This document shows positions 33,665 through 41,128 of a stretch of DNA of 64,000 nt, piece after piece (the stretch's first letter is position 1; each line of letters opens with the position of its first letter). The DNA lies in assembly GCA_022709905.1 (NCBI GenBank), contig JAKLHY010000030.1, positions 25,294 through 89,293 on the forward strand, read 5' to 3'. Both the position numbers and the translations under genes were made by a program. Source of the DNA: Verrucomicrobiota bacterium. GTDB lineage: Bacteria > Verrucomicrobiota > Verrucomicrobiia > Limisphaerales > UBA1319. The notes beneath the pieces were generated by a model. It did not search any database. It worked only from the letters and a program-made list of their open reading frames with translations, and had not been told where the DNA came from.

Positions 33665-35902
33665 ATGGATGCCATAACTCGTGGGCTTACGCGTGTCAGA
33701 GCCCTGGAAAAATGCACCATGATTCTTATCCTTGTCTTGCTGGGCATTGGCGTCAGCTGGGCACAGGAAACTGTTGATTTGGCTTGGGATCCCAATCCGG
33801 AAAGTGATATCGCTGGTTATGTCCTGTATTATGGGGATGCCAGCCGTCACTACACGAACTCCATTCCGGTTGGCACCGCCACCAATGCCACAGTGCATGG
33901 ATTGATCGCCGGTGCGACCTATTACTTCGCTGTGACCGCGAAAAACACAGCCGGTCTGGAAAGCGATCCTTCGAACGAAGTCACCTTCACTCCCTCAGAC
34001 GTTGCGGATAACCAACCTCCGAACGCCCTCTCGGGCAATTGGGATGTTCCCGAAGATACGGCCACCTCTATCACCTTGGCCGGTTCGGATCTCGAAGGCG
34101 ACACGCTCACATTTAACATCCTCTCTCAGCCGCAGCAGGGTCAACTCACAGGAGCCGCTCCGAACCTCATTTATACTCCGGTCCCGAACTACTCCGGAAT
34201 TGACTCCTTCTCTTACACCGTCTCAGACCAGGCCGGCCTTTCCGCCACCGCCACGGTCACTCTCAATGTTCTGCCCGTCAACGATCCGCCCACGGCCCTC
34301 TCGGCAAACTGGGAAGTCACCGAGGATACGGCCACCCAGATCTCCCTGACCGGCTCAGATCCCGACGGTGACACACTCACGTTTAGCATCCTCTCTCAGC
34401 CGCAACACGGCAAACTTACCGGAACCGCCCCCAATCTCGTTTACACCCCGGACGCCAATTATTCAGGCGCTGACGCCTTCACCTTCACCGCAGCGGATCC
34501 GTCCGCTCTTTCCGCTATCGGTTCCATCTCGATCGCGGTTCGAGCCGTCAACGATCCGCCCACGGCCCTCTCGGCAAACTGGGAAGTCACCGAGGATACG
34601 GCCACCCAGATCTCTCTGACCGGCTCGGATCCCGACGATGACACGCTCACGTTTAGCATCCTCTCTCAGCCGCAACATGGCAAACTCACCGGAACCGCCC
34701 CCAATCTCATTTATACCCCGAACGCCAATTATTCAGGCGCTGACGCCTTCACCTTCAGCGCAGCGGATCCGTCCGCTCTTTCCGCTATCGGTTCCATCTC
34801 GATCGCGGTTCGAGCCGTCAACGATCCACCCACAGCCCTCTCGGCAAACTGGGAAGTCACTGTGGATACGGCCACTCCGATCTCCCTGACCGGCTCGGAT
34901 CCCGACGGCGACACGCTCACGTTTAGCATCCTCTCCCAACCGCAACACGGGAAACTCACCGGAACCGCCCCCAATCTCATTTACACCCCGGATGCCAATT
35001 ATTCAGGCGCTGACGCCTTCACCTTCGCCGCAGCAGATCCGTCCGCTCTTTCCGCTACCGGTTCCATCTCGATCGCGGTTCGAGCCGTCAACGATCCGCC
35101 CACGGCCCTCTCGGCAAACTGGGAAGTCACCGAGGATACGGCCACTCCAATCACCCTAACCGGCTCGGATCCCGACGGCGACACACTCACGTTTAGCATC
35201 CTCTCTCAGCCGCAACACGGGAAACTCACCGGAACTGCCCCCAATCTCGTTTACACCCCGGACGCCAATTATTCAGGCGCTGACGCCTTCACCTTCACCG
35301 CAGCAGATCCCGCCGCCCTTTCGGCCACAGGCTCTGTCACGATCGCGGTTCTTGCGGTAAACGATCCACCGGAACCACAGAATGACGCCTTTGTCCGGAA
35401 TGCAAATGCGTCCAAAACCATCTATTTCTCTGAATTGCTTGCCAACGATAAGGACCCGGATGCAGACGTGCTTACGGTGAATTCTGTCAGTAGCACATCC
35501 GCCTTGGGAGTTCGACTAGTCGTTTCCAAAGACGCCATTAAATATTCTCCACCCCGGGGGTTGAATGCTGAGGATAGCTTCACTTACCTGGTTACGGATG
35601 GCAATGGAACCCTGGCGACAGCAACCGTGACGATCACAATTAAAACTGCAACCAAGACCTCCGATTCTGAAATCCGCGCCACTCTGGCTCAAGACCCGAA
35701 CGGAAAACCCATTGTGCGCCTGAAAGGATTGGCCCGAGAAACGTATGTCGTCGAGGCAAGCACGGATCTGAACACCTGGGCGGCCGTCAGCGCTGTCCAA
35801 GCAGACGACGATGGAGAATGCGCATTTGACGATCCGGATGCCGCAAAGTTCACCCATCGTTTTTACCGGATCGTGGACTCACACGAAAACGTGAAGGAAT
35901 AG
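33665..35902 (+). CDS. Secreted fibronectin III and cadherin-like tandem repeat protein
   Basis: The protein has a signal peptide (CTMILILVLLGIGVSWAQ, cut before ETVDLAW), one fibronectin type III domain (about residues 25-110, with ESDIAGYVLYYGDA and TYYFAVTAKNTAGLES), then five cadherin-like/Ig-like repeats of 90 residues. Each repeat carries TLTFSILSQPQHGKLTGTAP and YTPDANYSGADAFTF or close variants; four are almost identical at the DNA level. A sixth divergent repeat and a C-terminal module with ETYVVEASTDLNTWAAV and HRFYRIVD follow, the latter typical of Verrucomicrobiota surface proteins. The start at 33665 is chosen for signal peptide length; ATG at 33611 or 33638 is possible. Adhesion or a structural surface role is inferred. 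Confidence 0.82.
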   Translation: MDAITRGLTRVRALEKCTMILILVLLGIGVSWAQETVDLAWDPNPESDIAGYVLYYGDASRHYTNSIPVGTATNATVHGLIAGATYYFAVTAKNTAGLESDPSNEVTFTPSDVADNQPPNALSGNWDVPEDTATSITLAGSDLEGDTLTFNILSQPQQGQLTGAAPNLIYTPVPNYSGIDSFSYTVSDQAGLSATATVTLNVLPVNDPPTALSANWEVTEDTATQISLTGSDPDGDTLTFSILSQPQHGKLTGTAPNLVYTPDANYSGADAFTFTAADPSALSAIGSISIAVRAVNDPPTALSANWEVTEDTATQISLTGSDPDDDTLTFSILSQPQHGKLTGTAPNLIYTPNANYSGADAFTFSAADPSALSAIGSISIAVRAVNDPPTALSANWEVTVDTATPISLTGSDPDGDTLTFSILSQPQHGKLTGTAPNLIYTPDANYSGADAFTFAAADPSALSATGSISIAVRAVNDPPTALSANWEVTEDTATPITLTGSDPDGDTLTFSILSQPQHGKLTGTAPNLVYTPDANYSGADAFTFTAADPAALSATGSVTIAVLAVNDPPEPQNDAFVRNANASKTIYFSELLANDKDPDADVLTVNSVSSTSALGVRLVVSKDAIKYSPPRGLNAEDSFTYLVTDGNGTLATATVTITIKTATKTSDSEIRATLAQDPNGKPIVRLKGLARETYVVEASTDLNTWAAVSAVQADDDGECAFDDPDAAKFTHRFYRIVDSHENVKE
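34011..35360 (+). repeat. Five 270-bp in-frame tandem repeats
   Basis: Repeat units start at 34011 (divergent), 34281, 34551, 34821 and 35091, each 270 bp. The last four differ at few positions; long blocks around GATCCCGACG and CCCAATCTC are identical. Each encodes one 90-residue cadherin-like domain. Such identity implies recent expansion or ongoing homogenisation. Confidence 0.9.
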
Positions 35903-36171
35903 AGATAGGATAGAGCAATCCCTTCAACAGCCTCAAGGGCTGGAGGGGCCGGTTGCATCAATCTGAAGTGAGCCGCCGGGTTTCGCAGCACGACCGGCGG
36001 GTGCTTCACGTTCAGATCTCGCGGGCCGTTCGAATCCTGAAAATAGAATCATGATTCCAGACCGGGAAGGGGATCGCCTTTCAGTTAGTATCTCTTTGAC
36101 TGGGAACAAGGATCATGAGAATCAACATGGCGACCGGATCTTCGAAGAACCCCGATTCATAATTCAGATGC
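35903..36171. other. Non-coding stretch before the Ser/Thr kinase
   Basis: No gene is visible. A possible stem, CCGCCGG (35973-35979) with CCGGCGG (35994-36000), lies about 70 bases after the repeat-protein stop and has no T-run, so its terminator role is doubtful. Confidence 0.3.
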
Positions 36172-36199
36172 TTGTCCTGGGAACAGTAAATGCTAATAT
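36172..36199 (+). promoter_or_regulatory. Possible leaderless promoter of the Ser/Thr kinase
   Basis: TTGTCC (36172-36177), a 16-base spacer and TAATAT (36194-36199). The GTG start at 36206 is seven bases downstream of the -10 box, on the predicted transcription start. Confidence 0.4.
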
Positions 36200-36205
36200 C
36201 AAAGA

Positions 36206-37228
36206 GTGAGCTCGATCTTGCAGCCCAGTTCAAAGGCTTTTCAGATGGTCGCCTGCGAGGCTTGTGGGGTAACGAATTTCATCTCCCCGGACACTCCCCC
36301 GCTAGGGACGGTTCCGTGCAACCGTTGTGGACATCCCTTGATGATGCCCATGAAGCTCAAGCACTTTGAGCTTCGATCGGCCATTGGTTCAGGAGGGATG
36401 GGTTCTGTGTATCGCGCGTTCGATACCATCCTGCAACGAGAAGTGGCTGTCAAACTGATGAAAGCCGAACTCAGCCGGGAACCCGAGGCACTGGAAAGCT
36501 TTTGCCGTGAGGCGCGAGCGGCTGCCGGTTTGAACCACACCAACATTATCCACATCTACTCCTTCGACGAATGTGAGGGCCACAGATTCCTGGTCATGGA
36601 ATTGGCCAACTGCGGAAGCCTGGATAGCCGAATCGAACGCGATAAACGCATCCCGGAACTCGATGTCCTCGATATCGGCGTCAAGATCGCTTCCGCTCTC
36701 GCCAGCGCTCTAAAACATAAACTGCTCCATCGCGATATCAAACCTGCCAATATCCTCTTCAACAACGAAGACGAACCGAAATTGGTCGATTTTGGGCTGG
36801 CTCGAAGTGCCGAGGCGGAAACCGAAGACGAAGCCACCGTCTGGGGGACTCCCTACTATATCGCTCCCGAGAAAATTAAGAGGGAAGGCGAGACTTTCCT
36901 ATCCGACATGTACAGCCTGGCAGGCACCCTTTACCATGCCTTGACCGGACATGTCCCCTTTGAGGCCCCTTCGGTCGACGAGGTCGTTTCAGCCCATGTC
37001 AATCTTCCCCTCACCCCACCTAAACTGGTTGTCCCCGATATTACAGCCCCCACAAGTGAGGCCTTGGTCACTGCCATGGCCAAAGATCCGCACCGACGTT
37101 ATCCGTCCTATGATGATTTCATCATGGCCTTGACAGCCGCTCGCAGTCAATTGCTTGTCAGTCACTTAAAACAACAGGCTCAATCCGAAAGCCGATCGTC
37201 CAACACCAAAAGCTGGTGGAAACTCTAG
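36206..37228 (+). CDS. Serine/threonine protein kinase (Hanks type) with N-terminal zinc ribbon
   Basis: The 340-residue soluble protein starts with a four-cysteine zinc ribbon (CEACGVTNF and PCNRCGHPL, about residues 17-42) and continues with a complete kinase domain: glycine loop IGSGGMGSVYRAFD, VAVKLMKAE, catalytic loop LLHRDIKPANILF, DFGLARS and the activation-segment GTPYYIAPEKI. There is no transmembrane helix or extracellular sensor domain. The GTG at 36206 is tentative; an ATG further in, just before the ribbon, is an alternative. The stop codon is the first part of an inverted-repeat element. Target proteins are unknown. Confidence 0.92.
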   Translation: MSSILQPSSKAFQMVACEACGVTNFISPDTPPLGTVPCNRCGHPLMMPMKLKHFELRSAIGSGGMGSVYRAFDTILQREVAVKLMKAELSREPEALESFCREARAAAGLNHTNIIHIYSFDECEGHRFLVMELANCGSLDSRIERDKRIPELDVLDIGVKIASALASALKHKLLHRDIKPANILFNNEDEPKLVDFGLARSAEAETEDEATVWGTPYYIAPEKIKREGETFLSDMYSLAGTLYHALTGHVPFEAPSVDEVVSAHVNLPLTPPKLVVPDITAPTSEALVTAMAKDPHRRYPSYDDFIMALTAARSQLLVSHLKQQAQSESRSSNTKSWWKL

Positions 37229-37501
37229 TGTGGTGTTTGCGAAATACGATGCATTCTGCGGCCAGGAGTTTTGGTCAGGAGCAAGGCGCGCCGACCGCGC
37301 ATATCCGGAATGGATCTGTAAGGGAGGCGCAACGAAGTGCCTGGCCAAAAAAACGGCCGCCCAGAGGGTTGCGCCGAAAATGGCCCGCTGACTTCGTTAC
37401 GCGTCGGTTACAGCCCCACGAAGGGGATGCGTCCTCCGCGTGCCTCGTCATCGGGCCATTTTGGGCGCAACAGAAGGCATCGTATTTCGCAAACACCACA
37501 C
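37228..37501. mobile_element. Non-coding 274-bp element with 28-bp perfect terminal inverted repeats (MITE-like)
   Basis: The 28-base sequences at 37225-37252 and 37477-37504 are exact reverse complements, including CTAG at each outer edge, so a TA duplication flanking the element is possible. Inside are two further stems: TTTTGGTCAGG (37269-37279) with CCTGGCCAAAA (37340-37350), and a 20-base arm at 37368-37387 with 37452-37471, each with one mismatch. The element could fold into a cloverleaf. It has no transposase and fits exactly between the convergent kinase and lpxI genes. Confidence 0.7.
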
Positions 37502-37511
37502 TAGCCAGCCC

Positions 37512-38378
37512 TTAGATCGCTCCGGCGGTCTTTTGGCATTGCCTCGAATCACCAGCCTCCGGTGGGATCGCAAATAAGGAAATCCGAGATGTCCTGGCGA
37601 TCCTGCTCACCGATTCTGGCTCAAGGAGAAGCGTCATTCCAGCTTCGAAGGCAAACACCGATACGCCTGAAACCGCACAGGTCTCCAAGGTCCGCGCGCC
37701 CACACAAGGAATATCGAATCGCAGGTCATGTCTTTCCCGCGCAACCTTGACGGCGATTGCCCCCCCTCCCTTGCCCGCCAGTTCACCGGCCCTGGCCAAA
37801 CAACGATCGGTCCCCTCGAATGCCTCAACCGCCAAAACCACCCCGTCCTTGACCACCACGGTCTGCCCGATCTCCAGGCGCGAGACCTCTTTAGCCATCC
37901 GATACCCAAATTGGATGTCGGTCTTTTGTTCCACGGAAATAGGTGGCCCCAGAGAAAAGCCGCCCTGCGGCATCAATGGTTTGAGCCAAGGCGTGGCTTC
38001 AATCAACTCAACCCCGTCTTTCTTAAGCTCATCGGCAATCGCTCCAAAAACGGTATGAGCATTTTTTTCTCGGATCCTGAGCAGCAGCGACATAGCTCGA
38101 AGATCTGGACGCAATTGGAACAGATTCTTCGGTGCCACTTGCCCGACCATGACACACCGAGTAATCCCCCGGCTGGTAAACACACGGATCATCCGCGATA
38201 ACTGCCCGACCCGAATCCACTCAATTTCATCCACCAGGCCGGCCAGAGCTGGATCGGTTTCCCCCTCAAATGCGACTGCAATCAACCGACGAACCCCTGC
38301 CTTGCGGGCCTCACGGGCCAGAGCCAGAGGCAACGAACGGTTCCCCGCTATTATCCCTAACTGCTCCAATGGATCCAT
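37512..38378 (-). CDS. lpxI: UDP-2,3-diacylglucosamine diphosphatase LpxI
   Basis: LpxI (DUF1009 family) hydrolyses UDP-2,3-diacylglucosamine to lipid X in lipid A synthesis, replacing LpxH in many bacteria. The 288-residue protein has the N-terminal LGIIAGNRSLPLALAREAR, EWIRVGQLSRMIRVF, RCVMVGQVAPKNLF and the C-terminal catalytic part VVVKDGVVLAVEAFEGTDRC, GGAIAVKVARERHDLRFDIP and TLETCAVSGVSVFAFEAG. Its presence indicates an outer membrane with lipid A. The stop is only eight bases from the outer edge of the inverted-repeat element. The other lpx genes are not in the window. Confidence 0.93.
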   Translation of the reverse strand: MDPLEQLGIIAGNRSLPLALAREARKAGVRRLIAVAFEGETDPALAGLVDEIEWIRVGQLSRMIRVFTSRGITRCVMVGQVAPKNLFQLRPDLRAMSLLLRIREKNAHTVFGAIADELKKDGVELIEATPWLKPLMPQGGFSLGPPISVEQKTDIQFGYRMAKEVSRLEIGQTVVVKDGVVLAVEAFEGTDRCLARAGELAGKGGGAIAVKVARERHDLRFDIPCVGARTLETCAVSGVSVFAFEAGMTLLLEPESVSRIARTSRISLFAIPPEAGDSRQCQKTAGAI

Positions 38379-38519
38379 AGCCAGTCATGCTCCTGTTTGC
38401 GCTGTTTCACGGACTGATCTGAACCCTTCAAATCCCAGCCCGCCAAATCTTCGAATTTCACACTAGGCTGAGAGAAAAGAAAAGCCAAGCTTCCTCCCGC
38501 ATCGGTCGATGGTTAACAG

Positions 38520-38549
38520 TTGCCTTGATATGGGTTTTTCACGTAGGCT
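38520..38549 (+). promoter_or_regulatory. Possible promoter of ilvE
   Basis: TTGCCT (38520-38525), an 18-base spacer and TAGGCT (38544-38549). The ATG follows 14 bases after the -10, giving a very short leader without a Shine-Dalgarno. It has the same -10 as the transposase gene at the window end. Confidence 0.35.
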
Positions 38550-38563
38550 CCAGACGACGCAAC

Positions 38564-39436
38564 ATGAAAGTCTACATTAATGGCGAGTTTTGCGACGAGC
38601 AAAACGCGAAGATTTCCGTCTTCGATCACGGATTACTCTACGGCGATGGAGTGTTTGAAGGCATCCGTGCCTATAACGGTCGCGTGTTCAAACTCAAGGA
38701 ACACATCGACCGGCTGTTTTTTTCCGCCAAAGCCATTATGCTGCAACTGCCCATGACGCACGAGCAAATGACTCGCGCCATCGTGGCGGCCTGTCGCGAG
38801 AACCAAATCCGCGATGGCTACATCCGCCTCGTTGTAACTCGTGGGATCGGCACCCTGGGACTCAATCCCAACCGGTGCGATAAACCCCAAGTCATCATCA
38901 TTGCCGGAAAAATCCAACTCTACCCCAATGAATTATACGAGCGCGGCCTTGAGATTGTCACCGTCCCCACCATCCGTAATCTGCACAGCGCCCTGAATCC
39001 CGCCATCAAATCGTTGAATTACCTGAACAACATTCTGGCCAAAATCGAAGCCAACAACGCGGGATGCGAGGAAGCCATCATGCTGAACGCCGAGGGTTTT
39101 GTTGCGGAATGCACGGGAGACAATCTGTTCATCATCAAGGGACGACAGTTGCTGACTCCCCCGCTCTCGGCCGGCGCTTTGTACGGCATTACCCGAGGTA
39201 TCGTCATGGATCTGGCTCGCGATCAGGGATTACTGGTGGCCGAACCCAATTTGACACGCTACGATCTGTTCAATGCCGACGAGTGTTTCCTGACCGGAAC
39301 AGGTGCGGAACTCATTCCCGTGGTTAAGATTGATGGCCGCGTGATCGGCGCCGGAAAGCCAGGCCCCCTCACCCACGACCTAATTTCAGGATATCATGCC
39401 TTGACTAAGACCAGTGGCGAACCGATATACGAATAG
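38564..39436 (+). CDS. ilvE: Branched-chain amino acid aminotransferase
   Basis: This 290-residue class IV PLP-dependent aminotransferase begins MKVYINGEF and has the family marks ISVFDHGLLYGDGVFEGIRA, RLVVTRGIGTLGLNP, the PLP lysine K149 in LNPAIKSLNYLNNILAK, and TGDNLFIIKG with SAGALYGITRG. These fit IlvE, which interconverts branched-chain amino acids and their 2-oxo acids, although D-amino acid aminotransferases of the same fold are close. The ATG at 38564 was chosen over an in-frame TTG-type start upstream because the family begins there. mcsA follows after five bases. Confidence 0.92.
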   Translation: MKVYINGEFCDEQNAKISVFDHGLLYGDGVFEGIRAYNGRVFKLKEHIDRLFFSAKAIMLQLPMTHEQMTRAIVAACRENQIRDGYIRLVVTRGIGTLGLNPNRCDKPQVIIIAGKIQLYPNELYERGLEIVTVPTIRNLHSALNPAIKSLNYLNNILAKIEANNAGCEEAIMLNAEGFVAECTGDNLFIIKGRQLLTPPLSAGALYGITRGIVMDLARDQGLLVAEPNLTRYDLFNADECFLTGTGAELIPVVKIDGRVIGAGKPGPLTHDLISGYHALTKTSGEPIYE

Positions 39437-39441
39437 GAATT

Positions 39442-39999
39442 ATGCTGTGCAGCCTGTGCAAAAAGAACGAAGCCACGGTGCATCTTTCTCAAATTATTGA
39501 GCACAAGATGCAAACCGTAAATTTGTGCGAAGCCTGCTCCAAAGCCAAAGGCGTGGATAATTCAGGCTTTTCACTGACCTCCCTGCTTCTGAGCTTGGGC
39601 TCTCCCGTTGAAACGACAGAAGCGCCGTCCGAACTGGAGAATGTCGTTTGTCCCTCATGCGGGTTTTCACAGGCGGATTTCAAAAAGGTGGGACGCTTGG
39701 GCTGCGCTCAGTGCTATGAGACCTTCGCCGAACCGTTGCGCGGACTCCTCAAGTCCATGCACAAGGATACTCATCACGTTGGAAAAGTCCCCCGACAGAT
39801 GATCACCTCGCAGGAGATTACCCACAGGATTCAGCAGTTGCAAAAGAAACTCGATCAAGCCGTCGCGGCCGAAAATTTCGAGGAAGCCGCCCTGCTTCGA
39901 GATCAAATCAAACAGGCTCGCACCGAACTCAACCAGCTTACCTCCACCCCGCCGGGTGAACCGGCCAAAAACCGCCCCGCTTCGACCAAACGTCCATGA
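39442..39999 (+). CDS. mcsA: McsA-like protein (zinc fingers plus UVR motif), activator of McsB
   Basis: The 185-residue protein has two CxxC pairs at the start (CSLCKKNEA and LCEACSKA), two more in the middle (VCPSCGFSQ and GCAQCYETF) and a C-terminal UvrB/UvrC motif helix pair (DQAVAAENFEEAALLRDQIK). This is the McsA arrangement; in Firmicutes McsA stimulates the arginine kinase McsB and links to the CtsR/ClpC stress system. Its stop overlaps the mcsB start by four bases (ATGA). A final Pro/Lys-rich tail is extra. Confidence 0.9.
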   Translation: MLCSLCKKNEATVHLSQIIEHKMQTVNLCEACSKAKGVDNSGFSLTSLLLSLGSPVETTEAPSELENVVCPSCGFSQADFKKVGRLGCAQCYETFAEPLRGLLKSMHKDTHHVGKVPRQMITSQEITHRIQQLQKKLDQAVAAENFEEAALLRDQIKQARTELNQLTSTPPGEPAKNRPASTKRP

Positions 40000-41111
40000 C
40001 CTTAACGGAGTTCCTCAGCAGCCCCGCCCTCTCCAGTCGGCGGTCGGGGCCCCATGGTCATATTGTCCTCTCCAGCCGCGTTCGTCTGGCCAGAAATCTA
40101 AAACGACACCCCTTCCCCGGCTGGGCCAAAAAACCCGAACGCGTCAAGGCCTTCGATATCCTGCAGGAAGCCGTCCAAACCCTCCCCCAACTGAAAGATG
40201 GTTTTATCGAGTCCATGGAAAATTTGGGCCCCGTCGACAAACAAATCCTCGTCGAACGCCACCTCATCAGCCGTGAACATGCGGCTAAAGGCACAGGCAG
40301 CGGCTTGGCTCTTAACTCCGACGAATCGGTTTGCGTCATGATCAACGAGGAAGATCATCTCCGCATGCAAGCCCTGCGTGCCGGCCTCCAAATCCAGGAA
40401 GCCTGGACCACCATCGACACCCTCGATACCGCCCTGGAGAAAAGACTCGATTATGCCTTCTCCCCAGAACTCGGATACCTCACCGCCTGCCCAACCAATG
40501 TCGGCACCGGCATCCGCGTCAGCGCCATGCTCCATCTGCCCGGCCTCGTCCTCTCCGAACAGGTCAACCAAATCATCCAGGCTGTCAACAAACTTGGCCT
40601 TGCCGTCCGCGGCTTCTACGGCGAAGGCACAGAAGCCCTGGGCAATGTCTTCCAGGTCTCCAACCAGATGACCCTGGGCGAATCCGAACTCGATATTGTC
40701 GAACGACTCACCAAGGTCGTCGCCCAACTCATCGAACATGAGGAAAATGCCCGGTTATCCCTGGTCGAAAAACAACCCAAAATGCTTTTGAACCATATCG
40801 GCCGATCCTACGGCATCCTGTCCAATGCCCACAGCATCTCGTCCAAAGAAACCATGAACCTTCTCTCTCTCATGCGACTGGGTTTGGACATGAAACTCTT
40901 CCCGGGCGTGGATCAGTCTCTGATCAATGAACTGTTCATCATTACCCAGCCCGCCCATCTCCAACGACAAATCTCCGAAAAACTCACAGCCGAGGAACGG
41001 GACTTGCTGCGTGCTGACTTGCTGCGAGACCGACTCCAGCAAATTTGCCGCCCCCAATGCCGGTTTCCGGACCCGGACGGCACTGGACTGGACAAACCAT
41101 CGGCCTCGTAG
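39996..41111 (+). CDS. mcsB: Protein arginine kinase McsB
   Basis: McsB phosphorylates arginines on proteins, marking them for ClpC-ClpP degradation. The 371-residue sequence shows the phosphagen-kinase-like fold: HIVLSSRVRLARNLKRHPFPG near the N-terminus (nucleotide-contacting arginines), SVCVMINEEDHLRMQ, LTACPTNVGTGIRVSAMLHLPGL (shortened: CPTNVGTGIR with the catalytic cysteine) and RGFYGEGTEALGNVFQVSNQ. Key residues appear intact, so the kinase is probably active. It overlaps mcsA and ends 17 bases before clpC. No ctsR gene is visible. Confidence 0.94.
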   Translation: MTLTEFLSSPALSSRRSGPHGHIVLSSRVRLARNLKRHPFPGWAKKPERVKAFDILQEAVQTLPQLKDGFIESMENLGPVDKQILVERHLISREHAAKGTGSGLALNSDESVCVMINEEDHLRMQALRAGLQIQEAWTTIDTLDTALEKRLDYAFSPELGYLTACPTNVGTGIRVSAMLHLPGLVLSEQVNQIIQAVNKLGLAVRGFYGEGTEALGNVFQVSNQMTLGESELDIVERLTKVVAQLIEHEENARLSLVEKQPKMLLNHIGRSYGILSNAHSISSKETMNLLSLMRLGLDMKLFPGVDQSLINELFIITQPAHLQRQISEKLTAEERDLLRADLLRDRLQQICRPQCRFPDPDGTGLDKPSAS

Positions 41112-41114
41112 TTA

Positions 41115-41120
41115 TATAAT
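41115..41120 (+). promoter_or_regulatory. TATAAT box directly in front of clpC
   Basis: A perfect TATAAT lies eight bases before the clpC ATG, at the very end of mcsB. A -35-like TGGACA (41089-41094) is at a poor 20-base spacing. If used, it would make a leaderless clpC transcript in addition to the operon transcript. Confidence 0.3.
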
Positions 41121-41128
41121 GTTTGGGT

